A stretch of DNA of 47,683 bases from G001797105 sp964528155 (GCA_964528155.1 CAZGRL010000023.1:1-47683); one strand, 5' to 3'; counted from the stretch's first letter, positions 16,551 to 24,984 are shown. Notes: a model not told the origin generated them from the letters alone. Numbers and translations: made by a program.

Positions 16551-17660
16551 GCCTCCCGTCCGGCCCGTCTTCGCCTCCATCTTCAGAGCCGCAAGGGTCA
16601 AATTCACAATGAATGTGTAGCCTCGCGTCAACGGCTCGAGATCGACGAACTCCTGCATGCTGTGTGCTTCACCGCCGCGAGTGAGACCGACACATATCCC
16701 CGGAAGACCGAGGCTGAGCGGGATGCTGGCATCCGTAGATCCGACTTCGAGGTTGACTCTCGTCTCTCCTACATCCTGGAGCGCCCGGAGAGCGGCTTGT
16801 ACCAAGGCGTGGTCTTCCGGTAGCTCGCCTCCGGGCCTCTCACCAATGGTCTCAACCTGAACACGAATCTCCCGCTCGGCGAAGGTCATCGCGTAGGAAG
16901 CGACTCGCTCCCGCAGTGCCCGCAACGCATCGCTAGATTCGGAACGGAGATCGATCTCCATCCGGGCAACGGGGGCGATGCTATTGATCGTTGTCCCGCC
17001 GGCGATCGTGCCAATGTTGACCGTGGTCCGTACTTCGGAATCGTCCGCAAGCCCGAGAAGGCCCGCTCCAATTCGCAGGATGGTATGGATCGCCGAGGGT
17101 CGCCCCGCGTGAATCCAGGCATGACCTCCGGCAGTTGTCACGGTCACTCGGTAACGATGAACCGGGAGCGCGCGATGATAGATGTGGCCCAACGCCATGC
17201 CCTCGAGGCAGATGTACGCCGAGGCCTGGTCCCGGAAGCGGGCTACCACGTGCCTCATGCCTTCAAGGTTACCCAGGCCTTCCTCACACACGTCGGCCAC
17301 GAGCCAGACGTCACCGGGGAGATCGGCTTGTGACAGATCATGTGAGAGTTCGATCAGCCCGGCCAACGCGATCGCATTGTCACCGACCCCTGGGCCGACC
17401 AGCCGCTGACCTTCCCGCCTGGCCGGGGTGTTGGCCTCCTCTGCAAATACCGTATCTAGATGGGCTGAAAGGATGACCGGTCGGCCGGATCCCCCGCGCA
17501 CGGCACCATAGACATTCCCGGCCGAGTCGATCTCAACCGCATGCAGGCCGGACTGTGAGAATGCCTTGTGAATGAACGCCCCCCTCCGGGCCTCTCCGAA
17601 GGTCGGCGAAGGAATGGCCTGGATCAGCAGGGTGTTCGAGATCAGCCGTTCAAGTTCCAT
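16542..17660 (-). CDS. M20-family metallopeptidase
   Basis: The 372-residue dizinc peptidase has the family metal-binding set: SAHLDTVF (H/D), GVGDNAIALAG (bridging D), VCEEGLGN (E-E), and the late GGEAHSMQEF (H). A dimerisation-domain segment HAWIHAGRPS is also present. M20 enzymes include aminotripeptidases, carboxypeptidases and acylamino-acid hydrolases; the GLGN form points to the PepT/YgeY-like branch, but substrate is unknown. The gene begins 2 bp after the pfkB-like stop, so both are in one transcript. It converges with the previous gene, overlapping by 9 bp. Confidence 0.85.
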   Translation of the reverse strand: MELERLISNTLLIQAIPSPTFGEARRGAFIHKAFSQSGLHAVEIDSAGNVYGAVRGGSGRPVILSAHLDTVFAEEANTPARREGQRLVGPGVGDNAIALAGLIELSHDLSQADLPGDVWLVADVCEEGLGNLEGMRHVVARFRDQASAYICLEGMALGHIYHRALPVHRYRVTVTTAGGHAWIHAGRPSAIHTILRIGAGLLGLADDSEVRTTVNIGTIAGGTTINSIAPVARMEIDLRSESSDALRALRERVASYAMTFAEREIRVQVETIGERPGGELPEDHALVQAALRALQDVGETRVNLEVGSTDASIPLSLGLPGICVGLTRGGEAHSMQEFVDLEPLTRGYTFIVNLTLAALKMEAKTGRTGGLA

Positions 17661-17662
17661 GG

Positions 17663-18676
17663 CTATGCCCGAGTCACGCGGGTGCGCAGCGCGTCCAATC
17701 GGGCGGTTGGGAGATCGGGATGCGCGTCGACCGCATATAGCGCCCCTCGGCCCTCAACCGCGAAGGAGGCCGACACCACCCCACGCAGGCAGGCCTCCAC
17801 AAGATCACCTGTCCCTGCCAGACCCGCCAGGAAGCCGCCGTCGAATGCACCGCCGGCGCCGGTGACATCGCGCAAGCGAACCGGGTAGGCGGGCACGATC
17901 CAGCGTTCTCCCGTGCTTCCGTCCACCGCACACACTCCACCGGCGCCGCACTTGACCACGGTGAAGCGACAACCCATGGCGCACAGCAACTCGGCCATCT
18001 CCAGATTGTCCTTCACAGCCGGACGAAAGAGAGAACGCGCTTCCTCATCGCTGGGCAGGAACGCGGTAATGCCGTTCAACAGCGACGGGAACTCTCGGAT
18101 GAAGCCGGGTTCCATGTAGGCCGGCGAAGGGTCGAGAACGACAATGTCAATCCCCAGCTCTCTCAGGCGCACCGGGAGAAGGCTGTGGCTATGGTAATCG
18201 TCCGGACATAACAGCGCCCCATCCATCTCCTGCGCAGCCTGGTGTATGTCGGCAGGGCGAAGTGCGAGCGGATGGTAGATCTCGCCCTCAAGTCTTCTTC
18301 GAGCGATGGGATCGAAGCCAATCAGCTCCTTGGGGAGGGGGGCATTCATCCGCAGGAATTGGGCCGCCGGGCTGACATCAGCCCTCTGCTCCGGGGAAAT
18401 GTAGACGAAGAAGCGGCGGGTTTCATAGGCGTCGGCCAATACTCGCACGCCGTTGACATCGATCCCCGCTCCCGAGATCGTGTCCAGCCATTCCCGGGGG
18501 AAATCGGACCCCACGCGGCTGAATATTCGGCAGTGCGCGGACCATAGCGACGCACCGGCAGCGGCGTAAACCGCCTCGCCTCCCAGGACTCCCAGGAAGA
18601 TATCGCCGTCATGCGTGATGTAGTAGTCCTGGCTCAGGCCTCCCAGGAAGGCACACTCTACCGACTTATCTGACAT
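17663..18676 (-). CDS. PfkB-family sugar kinase homologue with the catalytic Asp replaced
   Basis: PfkB/ribokinase enzymes transfer phosphate from ATP to a sugar or nucleoside. This 337-residue protein has the family fold markers: an early glycine pair (LGGEAVYAAAG, 31-41), SRVGSDFPREWL, and the signature region DVTGAGGAFDGGFLAGL at 270-286. In active members that signature reads GAGD, where D is the catalytic base; here it is G276, a single base change (GGT instead of GAT). The anion-hole glycines are kept. The gene is preceded by a strong promoter with its -10 box 8 nt before the ATG, so the mRNA should be leaderless. It may be an inactive or altered enzyme, or an assembly error. Confidence 0.78.
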   Translation of the reverse strand: MSDKSVECAFLGGLSQDYYITHDGDIFLGVLGGEAVYAAAGASLWSAHCRIFSRVGSDFPREWLDTISGAGIDVNGVRVLADAYETRRFFVYISPEQRADVSPAAQFLRMNAPLPKELIGFDPIARRRLEGEIYHPLALRPADIHQAAQEMDGALLCPDDYHSHSLLPVRLRELGIDIVVLDPSPAYMEPGFIREFPSLLNGITAFLPSDEEARSLFRPAVKDNLEMAELLCAMGCRFTVVKCGAGGVCAVDGSTGERWIVPAYPVRLRDVTGAGGAFDGGFLAGLAGTGDLVEACLRGVVSASFAVEGRGALYAVDAHPDLPTARLDALRTRVTRA

Positions 18677-18684
18677 GGCGATTC

Positions 18685-18713
18685 ATTATAGTGTCCGCTT
18701 ATGGCAGAGACAA
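18685..18713 (-). promoter_or_regulatory. Promoter giving a leaderless mRNA for the PfkB-like gene
   Basis: On the minus strand TTGTCT (18713-18708), a 17-bp spacer and TATAAT (18690-18685) are followed by 8 nt and then the ATG at 18676. Transcription should start about at the start codon, leaving no room for a ribosome binding site. Confidence 0.78.
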
Positions 18714-19078
18714 TTCAACGGCTCTTAGCCCCGCCTGTCCCGTCGCCAGATCTCTCCAACGACTACGGTTTGTGTCTGCTGGTGGGCGAATCAATGAGCC
18801 GGACCTGCCCCGCGGGGTTGAATGGACCGAGATATTCGTGTTGTCCGGCGAGTGGACAGACACAACGGGCTTCTTGAATGGTGCGCGCGAAGGCGGTGGT
18901 CGCCCTTCAGCATTCGGTGCCGAATTTGTGGGCCCCAAGGCCCCAGCCAACCCCGATCCTGGCGTTGGCGGGGTCGGAGTCTCGGATCGGGAGGACCGGA
19001 GAACCAGTCGAGTGCAAATCCTCCAAGATGAGATTCATCCCCAGATGGTCGGATTCAACTCATATTCCGATTAAATCC
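18714..19078. other. Intergenic region with no recognised gene
   Basis: This is the unassigned middle of the 493-bp gap between divergent genes. Open frames exist on both strands (for example plus 18691-19074), but none has a ribosome binding site or recognisable product. I found no known RNA motif here. A structured RNA or regulatory region is possible. Confidence 0.5.
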
Positions 19079-19107
19079 TTCTCAGGGTCCGTCAAAATGT
19101 GTATAAT
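19079..19107 (+). promoter_or_regulatory. Promoter of the winged-helix regulator
   Basis: TTCTCA (19079-19084) and TATAAT (19102-19107) are 17 bp apart. The -10 box is perfect and the -35 box matches four of six positions. The leader to the ATG at 19170 is about 56 nt. Confidence 0.7.
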
Positions 19108-19169
19108 AAGAAAACACGGCAGCTGCGACATCTGCGGGCTGCCAAGTTCTTTCTCGCGGGGTCTCCTTG

Positions 19170-19841
19170 ATGTCGACGGCCAATATCTTGCTCATAGAAA
19201 GCAGGCGGGCAAGCGCGCCGTCATATGCTCCAGCCCTCGAAAGAAAAGGATACGAAGTCAAAGTTGCTCACAAGGTTGACGCGTCCCTGGACGGTGTCGG
19301 CTCGAGCAACCCGGATCTTGTCATCCTGGATGCGGCTTCAATGCAGACCAGCGGCACTCGGATGTGCCGCACGACTCGTTCGATGCTGGGCGGAACCCCC
19401 ATCATCCTTGTCGCGCCGAATGGGGCTCGCCCCGACGTCGGCTGCGGAGCGAATGTGACGCTCGTCCATCCGTTCACACCCCGCAAGCTGCTCAATCGCG
19501 TGGCTCGATTGTTGCCCGCTGACGAGCGCTTCGCGCTGGTGAGCGGTCCGATTCGACTCAACATGGCCCAGAGAACAGTCCGCAGTCACGGCCGCGAGTC
19601 GCGACTGACACCGAAGCAGGCCAAGCTGCTCGAAGTCTTCATGCACTCGCCCGGGCAATTGATGACGCGCGAAGCGCTTATTCGCCAGGTCTGGCACACG
19701 GACTATACCGGCGACACACGCACTCTGGATGTTCACATGAGCTGGCTACGGCGCGCGATCGAGCCAGATCCATCGCACCCGCGCTATCTCAAGACGATCC
19801 GAGGGATGGGATACCGTCTCGATCTGCCGACCCAATCCTGA
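19170..19841 (+). CDS. OmpR-type winged-helix regulator with a degenerate receiver domain
   Basis: Residues 1-115 follow the receiver fold and residues of about 128-220 form an OmpR/PhoB winged helix (ESRLTPKQAKLLEVFMHSPGQLMTREALIRQVW, then TLDVHMSWLRRAIEPDP and the wing KTIRGMGYRLD). In the receiver the phospho-acceptor position is present (D54 in VILDAAS), but the acidic pocket, normally D-D/E after strand 1, is E10-S11, and the conserved lysine of the K-P-F motif is histidine (H100-P-F). Mg-dependent phosphorylation is therefore doubtful and a phosphorylation-independent switch is likely. No histidine kinase gene is next to it. ATG at 19170 is used; TTG at 19167 is also possible. Confidence 0.82.
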   Translation: MSTANILLIESRRASAPSYAPALERKGYEVKVAHKVDASLDGVGSSNPDLVILDAASMQTSGTRMCRTTRSMLGGTPIILVAPNGARPDVGCGANVTLVHPFTPRKLLNRVARLLPADERFALVSGPIRLNMAQRTVRSHGRESRLTPKQAKLLEVFMHSPGQLMTREALIRQVWHTDYTGDTRTLDVHMSWLRRAIEPDPSHPRYLKTIRGMGYRLDLPTQS

Positions 19842-19870
19842 TCGCCGGCCTGACCGACTTCTAGCAAAGA

Positions 19871-19899
19871 TGCCGCCGAACGAGCGGCGTTTTCATTTC
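19871..19899 (+). terminator. Terminator of the winged-helix regulator
   Basis: GCCGC (19872-19876) and GCGGC (19884-19888) form a short stem, extended by a T-G wobble pair, followed by GTTTTCATTTCT. It lies 30 bp after the stop codon, between convergent genes. The stem is short but the T-tract is clear. Confidence 0.6.
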
Positions 19900-19960
19900 T
19901 GCGGGGGCGGTCTTCTGGGGCAGGGTGTCGTCGCCTCGCTGACGCAGAGGTCCAGTCAGG

Positions 19961-21277
19961 CTACGCGATGTCGACCCTTCGTGTAGCCGCCAGAGTATTT
20001 CCCGAGCTGTCAGTGGCCCGGACGGCGATGGTCCTGGAGCCGGGCGCTGTGTAGGTCCAGGTGAGATCGAGGGGAAGCTCTTTGTCCTGCCAACCCCGAA
20101 CCTGCTGCGACCGGCTGCTGAACATGCTCTGGTCATAATCCCAATCAGCTTCCCAACAGACGAGATCATCGGGGAATCGGAGCTTCGCCGCGCCTGCAAT
20201 GCCTGCCAGACGGAGGGAGGCGCGTCGCCCCTCTTTCCTGACCTTCAGCTTGAGATCACCCGACGAGGCAGCCTGTGGAGCCGGCTCGGCCGACTGTATC
20301 TGGTAGGGACGATCCGCAGGCTCGAGCAAAAGCCGGCGATGGGTCGTGGCAATGGCCAATGCGAGGTGATCGCAAGCAATCCACCGGCGATCAAGACGAT
20401 CTGCGACCACAGGCGTTGTGCCCGAGCCGCAGAAGAAATCCGCCACCAGCTCGCCGGGTGAGCTCGATGCCCGGATGATCCGCTCCAGCAGGGCCTCAGG
20501 CTTCTGCGTCGGGAACCCCGTCCGCTGTCGGTGAAGCCGGGCAACCACGGGAAAGTACCACCAGTCTTCGGGCACCTTTCCCCGATCAAGGTCGGGCGTC
20601 TTACCGAAGCCTGCTTTGGGCGAGCTGTCGAAGGTCTTGCGTGTCGAGGGATCATAGGCCACGCGGACGGCGTCGGCGTGAAACGTATACCCGGCTGACT
20701 TGGTGTAGCTGAGGATCGTGTCGTGTTTGCGCTTGAACGCGCGCACGATCGGCGACGGGCCGTGATACACCCAGACGATCTCGTTCAACAGCCGATCTGG
20801 ACCGAAAATCTCATCTAGCAGCACTCGTGCATATGCTGCGGCGTGCCAGTCGAGGTGTAGATAAAGAGTGCCCGTCGGCTTCAGAAGCCGATGCATCATC
20901 TGCAATCGGGGGTACAGCATGTCGATGTATTCGGCGCCGTCGCGCCATACGTCCTGGTATCCGCCGACGGTTTGCCATGTCTGCGGGCGCCGTGAATCCT
21001 CGTCACGTCCAACACGAGCGGCGTAGATCTTGCCGGTCAGGAACGGTGGATCGGCGTAGATCAGATCGATGGCGCCCTCGTACTGATCGAGCATCGCCGA
21101 CATGACAGACAGATTCTCGCCCAGGATGAGCCGATTCACGGGGTTTCTGCGGATCCGCTTTGCGTCGCGAGGTTGGACGACGGAGACGGCCCGGAGGGGC
21201 GCCGGGACAACTTGCTCCTGCCGCCCTCCGGGCCATGTCAGACGAGCGAACGGCTTCCGGCGGCGATCAGATTTCAT
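19961..21277 (-). CDS. Beta-class site-specific DNA methyltransferase, orphan, with a C-terminal extension
   Basis: The enzyme should transfer a methyl group from S-adenosylmethionine to an exocyclic amino group of adenine or cytosine. Motif IV is DPPF (76-79) and motif I is FFCGSGTT (281-288), with GFPTQKPEALLERII between; the order IV, target-recognition region, I defines the beta class. DPPF occurs in both m6A and m4C enzymes, so the base is not certain. Residues of about 330-438 form an unusual C-terminal domain ending in an Ig-like strand pattern (WTYTAPGSRTIAVRATDSSGN). No restriction, specificity or defence gene is nearby. It follows the CPGS-like gene by 16 bp on the same strand. Confidence 0.88.
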   Translation of the reverse strand: MKSDRRRKPFARLTWPGGRQEQVVPAPLRAVSVVQPRDAKRIRRNPVNRLILGENLSVMSAMLDQYEGAIDLIYADPPFLTGKIYAARVGRDEDSRRPQTWQTVGGYQDVWRDGAEYIDMLYPRLQMMHRLLKPTGTLYLHLDWHAAAYARVLLDEIFGPDRLLNEIVWVYHGPSPIVRAFKRKHDTILSYTKSAGYTFHADAVRVAYDPSTRKTFDSSPKAGFGKTPDLDRGKVPEDWWYFPVVARLHRQRTGFPTQKPEALLERIIRASSSPGELVADFFCGSGTTPVVADRLDRRWIACDHLALAIATTHRRLLLEPADRPYQIQSAEPAPQAASSGDLKLKVRKEGRRASLRLAGIAGAAKLRFPDDLVCWEADWDYDQSMFSSRSQQVRGWQDKELPLDLTWTYTAPGSRTIAVRATDSSGNTLAATRRVDIA

Positions 21278-21293
21278 CTACGACCGTCGCAGG

Positions 21294-22616
21294 TCATTTG
21301 CGGCCGAACCGTTCTCCCAGAATGTCGGCCAGCGAAGGATGGCCGATTTCCTGCAGTTCATATCGGACGCGCTGAGTGGGTTTGTTCAAATCGAGGATAC
21401 GCGCAAGATCGATCGGCGTGCCGATCAGCACCAGATCTACCTGGGCGTTGTTGATCGTTTGCTCGAGCTCGCGAACCTGGCCGTCTCCGTAGCCCATGGC
21501 CGGAAGGACAGGACCGGTGTTCGGATACTTATTGTACGTGGCTGAGATCGAGCCGACGGCGAATTGCCTCGGGTCGACGATCTCGCCCGCGCCGAAACGC
21601 CGGGCGGCCACCCAGCCCGCACCGTAGGCCATCCCTCCATGGGTCAGCGTCGGGCCATCCTCAACCACCAACACTCGCTTCCCGCGGATCGACTCCGGGT
21701 GGTCGACATAAATCGGTGAGGCGGCTTCGACGACCTGTGCTTTGGGGTTCAGCGCTGCCAGGTTGTCCCGCACCTTGAGGACGCTCTCCGGGGGCGCGCT
21801 ATCGACCTTGTTGATCACCAGGACGTCGGCCGCGATCACGTTGGTCTCACCCGGATAGTAGCTGGCCTCGTGGCCGGGCCGGAGGGGATCCACGACCACG
21901 ATGTGCAGGTCGCTCTTGAAGAAAGGCAGGTCGTTGTTTCCGCCGTCCCACAGGATGATGTCGGCCTCCTGTTCCGCCTGACGCAGGATCTTCTCGTAGT
22001 CTACGCCGGCGAAGACGGTGATTCCGCGCGCCAGGTGCGGTTCGTACTCCTCGCGCTCCTCGATCGTGCAATCGTTGGCTTCCAAATCCTCGTAAGTGGC
22101 GAAGCGCTGCACAATCTGCTTGCTCAGATCACCGTACGGCATGGGATGTCGGACGGCCGCCACTCGATAGCCCAGGTCGACCAGGATACTGGCAACACGC
22201 CGGCTCGTCTGACTCTTGCCACTGCCCGTGCGCGCGGCGCAAATCGAGACAACGGGTTTGTCCGACTCCAGTTGCGTGGAGTCGAGACCAAGCAAGCGAA
22301 AATCCGGCCCGACCGCCAATACCAGCGAGGCCCGATGCATGACGTATTCATGAGAGACGTCGCTGTAGGAGAAGACAACCTGGTCGATGCCATTCTCCCG
22401 TATAACGTCCGTCAGATCGCTTTCCGGATAGATCGGGATACCTTCGGGGTACAGATCGCCAGAGAGCTCGGCAGGATAGAGCCGGCCTTCGATGTTCGGG
22501 ATCTGGGTGGCTGTGAATGCCACCACCTGATAGTCCTTATTCTGCCTGAAGTAGACATTGAAGTTGTGGAAATCACGACCGGCAGCCCCCATGATGAGTA
22601 CGCGCTGAGGATTCAT
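21294..22616 (-). CDS. CPGS-family P-loop protein (cyclic 2,3-diphosphoglycerate synthetase-like)
   Basis: The 440-residue cytoplasmic protein has an N-terminal Rossmann-like region (RVLIMGAAGRDFHNFN, 5-20), a P-loop ARTGSGKS at 128-135, a LWDGGNND segment, and VINKVDSAPP, a G4-like element seen in SIMIBI-class NTPases. Homologues are annotated as cyclic 2,3-diphosphoglycerate synthetase or GTPase, after the archaeal enzyme that makes that thermolyte. The bacterial members are not well characterised, so the reaction is uncertain. It is flanked by argS (62 bp upstream in transcription) and the DNA methyltransferase (16 bp downstream). Confidence 0.72.
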   Translation of the reverse strand: MNPQRVLIMGAAGRDFHNFNVYFRQNKDYQVVAFTATQIPNIEGRLYPAELSGDLYPEGIPIYPESDLTDVIRENGIDQVVFSYSDVSHEYVMHRASLVLAVGPDFRLLGLDSTQLESDKPVVSICAARTGSGKSQTSRRVASILVDLGYRVAAVRHPMPYGDLSKQIVQRFATYEDLEANDCTIEEREEYEPHLARGITVFAGVDYEKILRQAEQEADIILWDGGNNDLPFFKSDLHIVVVDPLRPGHEASYYPGETNVIAADVLVINKVDSAPPESVLKVRDNLAALNPKAQVVEAASPIYVDHPESIRGKRVLVVEDGPTLTHGGMAYGAGWVAARRFGAGEIVDPRQFAVGSISATYNKYPNTGPVLPAMGYGDGQVRELEQTINNAQVDLVLIGTPIDLARILDLNKPTQRVRYELQEIGHPSLADILGERFGRK

Positions 22617-22678
22617 AAGACGCGAAGCGCCTCCTGCGAGAAATGGCGATCGTCGACCTATCGCCAGATTGTTCGCCC

Positions 22679-24484
22679 TTACATCACATCCGGCGAGTGG
22701 ATGCCTAGCAGTTGCAGGCTGTTGGCGATGGTCTGTCGCGTGGCCGCCGTCAGCCGCAAGCGTGCCTGCCGTATCTCCTCTCGCTCGGCCTGCAAGACCG
22801 GGATTGCATGATAGAAGCCGTGGAACGCCTTGGCCAGGTCAAAAGCGTAGCCGGCCATCAACAGCGGCTTGTACTCTCTCGCCGCCTGCTCGACGAGCAT
22901 CGGGAATCGCGAGATCAGGTCGATCAGGGTCGTTTCATGATTCGACAATTCGAACTCAAAGGATCCTTCTTCGGGGATGCAGTCCGCCTTCTTCAGAATA
23001 CTGTTCGCCCGGACGTGCGCGTTCTGGATGTAGGGAGCCGACTGCCCGTCGAAGCTGAGGGCGGACTCATAATCGAAGACGATGTGTTTCGTGTTGTCGA
23101 CCGAGAGCATCGCATAGGTCAGCGCGCCAAGCCCGATCTCCCTGGCCACGTCGTCCCGGCTCTCGACCGGTAGATCGGGGTTCTTCTCGGCGATGATCTC
23201 CTTGACCCGCCGAACCGCCTCTTCGTACACATCCATGAAGTAGACTACATTTCCCTTGCGGGAGGACATCGCCCCGGCAGGGAGCGTAACGATCCCATGA
23301 GCCAGGTGAAAGCACTTCTCGGCCTGAGGGAACCCCCAAAGCTCGAGAATCTTGAACACCTGCTGGAAGTGCAAGCTCTGACGAAAGTCGACGACGTAAA
23401 TCGAGCGGTCGACGTGATACTTCTCGAACTTTAGCTTGGCCAGAGCAAGGTCATTCGTCATGTACAGGGCCGTGCCGTCGCTGCGCAGAATCACGGCGGT
23501 TCGGTACTTTTCCTTCTTGATGCCAAGCTTCTCGTCGATCTTGACGATGACCGGCCCTTTGTCTGCCCGCTCATCTTCGGCGATCCCCCTGGAAACCAAT
23601 TCCTCAACGATCGACTTGCCCAGCTCCGCCGCCTGACTCTCGAGGAAGAATACGTCGATGGAGATCCCCAGCAACTTGAGGACTTCCTCCAGCTCGTCGA
23701 GACTCCACTGGCGGGTGCGCTCCCAAAGCTCGCGTACATACGGGTCGCCAGCATCCCACCTGCGAAGCATCTCCCTCCGCTCGGCGTCGTACTTCTCGCG
23801 CCGGCTTGCCTCCTCGGCTGTCTCATTCTCTTTCGGCGTCACAAGCGCGGTCGCCTCGGAATACAGATTGGCGAGCCATCGACCGCGGGCGAACACTCCT
23901 TCAGGCTCCTGGCCCCGATAGAACTTATCGTAGGCCCAGATGCAGGTAATGACCCCCAGCCCGATGTCGCCGGGATACGAAGCGCGGATGGTCTCGAATC
24001 CGGCGAACTCCACGATGCGAGCCAGGGATTCACCGAGCATGGCATTGCGTGCGTGACCGATGTGAAACGAATGATGGGTGTTCGGCTGAACGTATTCCAC
24101 CATGACCCGCTCGGCCTTGGGGTTTCCTCTGCCGAAATCGGGACCGTCGAGGATGGCGGTATCGACCACCCGGCGAGCGTAAGAAGCCGTATCGAAATAC
24201 CCGTTGACGTACGCGTTCTCGGCTTCGAAACGAACAAAGCCTGGTACAGGCTCGAGGGCATCGACCACGCTCTCAGCCAGCTCTCTTGCTCTCTGTTTCA
24301 CCTGGATGGCGGCGCCCGAGCGCGCCTCGAGCGCGGCGACCTGGAAACATGCCGCCGTGCCATAGCCCCACTGCCCGGAGAACGGGATCGGCGCCCAGGC
24401 GATATCATCTGGGGCTGGCAAGTTCAGTCCATCCAGCGCCCGCCGGATGTGCTGGGTGGCTTCTTCAATCTCGCGATCGAACAT
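22679..24484 (-). CDS. argS: Arginyl-tRNA synthetase
   Basis: This class I synthetase attaches arginine to tRNA-Arg. The 601-residue protein has the N-terminal Add-1 domain, the HIGH motif at 141-144, a KMSKS-like MSSRKGN loop further on, and a C-terminal DALR anticodon-binding helical domain ending LLGIHSPDVM. Length is at the usual 550-600. The start at 24484 is preceded by a -10 box at 24507-24512. A terminator between rpsT and argS indicates that argS has its own promoter. Confidence 0.96.
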   Translation of the reverse strand: MFDREIEEATQHIRRALDGLNLPAPDDIAWAPIPFSGQWGYGTAACFQVAALEARSGAAIQVKQRARELAESVVDALEPVPGFVRFEAENAYVNGYFDTASYARRVVDTAILDGPDFGRGNPKAERVMVEYVQPNTHHSFHIGHARNAMLGESLARIVEFAGFETIRASYPGDIGLGVITCIWAYDKFYRGQEPEGVFARGRWLANLYSEATALVTPKENETAEEASRREKYDAERREMLRRWDAGDPYVRELWERTRQWSLDELEEVLKLLGISIDVFFLESQAAELGKSIVEELVSRGIAEDERADKGPVIVKIDEKLGIKKEKYRTAVILRSDGTALYMTNDLALAKLKFEKYHVDRSIYVVDFRQSLHFQQVFKILELWGFPQAEKCFHLAHGIVTLPAGAMSSRKGNVVYFMDVYEEAVRRVKEIIAEKNPDLPVESRDDVAREIGLGALTYAMLSVDNTKHIVFDYESALSFDGQSAPYIQNAHVRANSILKKADCIPEEGSFEFELSNHETTLIDLISRFPMLVEQAAREYKPLLMAGYAFDLAKAFHGFYHAIPVLQAEREEIRQARLRLTAATRQTIANSLQLLGIHSPDVM

Positions 24485-24506
24485 GTCCGCGTCTCTTCAA
24501 CGTCGG

Positions 24507-24512
24507 ATTATA
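24507..24512 (-). promoter_or_regulatory. -10 box of argS
   Basis: TATAAT on the minus strand lies 22 nt before the argS start. No good -35 box was found at the normal distance, so this is partial support only. Confidence 0.42.
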
Positions 24513-24542
24513 GTGCAAGGCTCAAGGTCCGCTGGAGTGGAA

Positions 24543-24566
24543 ACGACGCACCCGCGGGTGCGTCGT
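24543..24566 (-). terminator. Terminator of rpsT: perfect 24-nt palindrome
   Basis: ACGACGCACCCG and its exact complement CGGGTGCGTCGT abut, giving a 10-bp stem with a CGCG loop, followed on the minus strand by TTTCC. It lies 41 bp after the rpsT stop and 58 bp before the argS start. Terminator is the simplest reading, since transcription from rpsT would otherwise continue into argS. Its symmetry also fits an operator. Confidence 0.7.
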
Positions 24567-24607
24567 GAGATCGCTCGAGTGGATGATCGTCTGGATACCC
24601 GACCGTA

Positions 24608-24871
24608 TCAATCTTGGGTGGCCCGAAGGCGTTTCATCAAGCGGCGCTTGCGCCTATCGGCGTTGTTCCGGTGGATCACTCCCTTCGCCGCCGCCCGATC
24701 GAGCTCGCTGACAGCCTTGCGAACCGAGTCCGCCGCATCCTCTTCCCGCATGTCGACTGCCTGGCGGGCGCGCTTCAAGTAGCTGCGGGCCCGAGTGATC
24801 ACGGCTCGGTTCTGGACTCGACGCCTGGCATTCTGGCGCATCCTTTTCTTTGCTGAGGCTGTATTCGCCAA
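24608..24871 (-). CDS. rpsT: 30S ribosomal protein S20
   Basis: S20 is a small-subunit protein that binds 16S rRNA. The 87-residue protein starts MANTASAKKRMRQN and is rich in Lys/Arg helices, as the family requires. I choose TTG at 24871 rather than an ATG at 24913 because AGGAGG (24877-24882) is placed 5 nt before it and the family begins M-A-N-x-x-S-A-K-K. A promoter is at 24912-24940 and a terminator at 24543-24566, so it is monocistronic. Confidence 0.94.
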   Translation of the reverse strand: MANTASAKKRMRQNARRRVQNRAVITRARSYLKRARQAVDMREEDAADSVRKAVSELDRAAAKGVIHRNNADRRKRRLMKRLRATQD

Positions 24872-24911
24872 CGCATCCTCCTCATCCGTTCTACGGTGCT
24901 TCAATCCTGCC

Positions 24912-24940
24912 ATGGTAGCGCAGCTTCGCCTGAATGTCCA
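24912..24940 (-). promoter_or_regulatory. Promoter of rpsT
   Basis: TGGACA (24940-24935) and TACCAT (24917-24912) on the minus strand are 17 bp apart. The leader to TTG at 24871 is about 34 nt and contains the AGGAGG site. Confidence 0.65.
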
Positions 24941-24984
24941 GGGACGCGTCCATTCTGGGATGCGTCCGGAATTCTGCTGCTCTC

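Noticed and set aside
18691..19074. Possible 127-residue gene on the plus strand
   Set aside because: It starts at GTG with no ribosome binding site or family match and lies over the pfkB promoter; composition is not distinct.
19961..22616. Methyltransferase and P-loop protein as a new defence system
   Set aside because: No nuclease, helicase or effector is present, and the P-loop protein belongs to a metabolic family.
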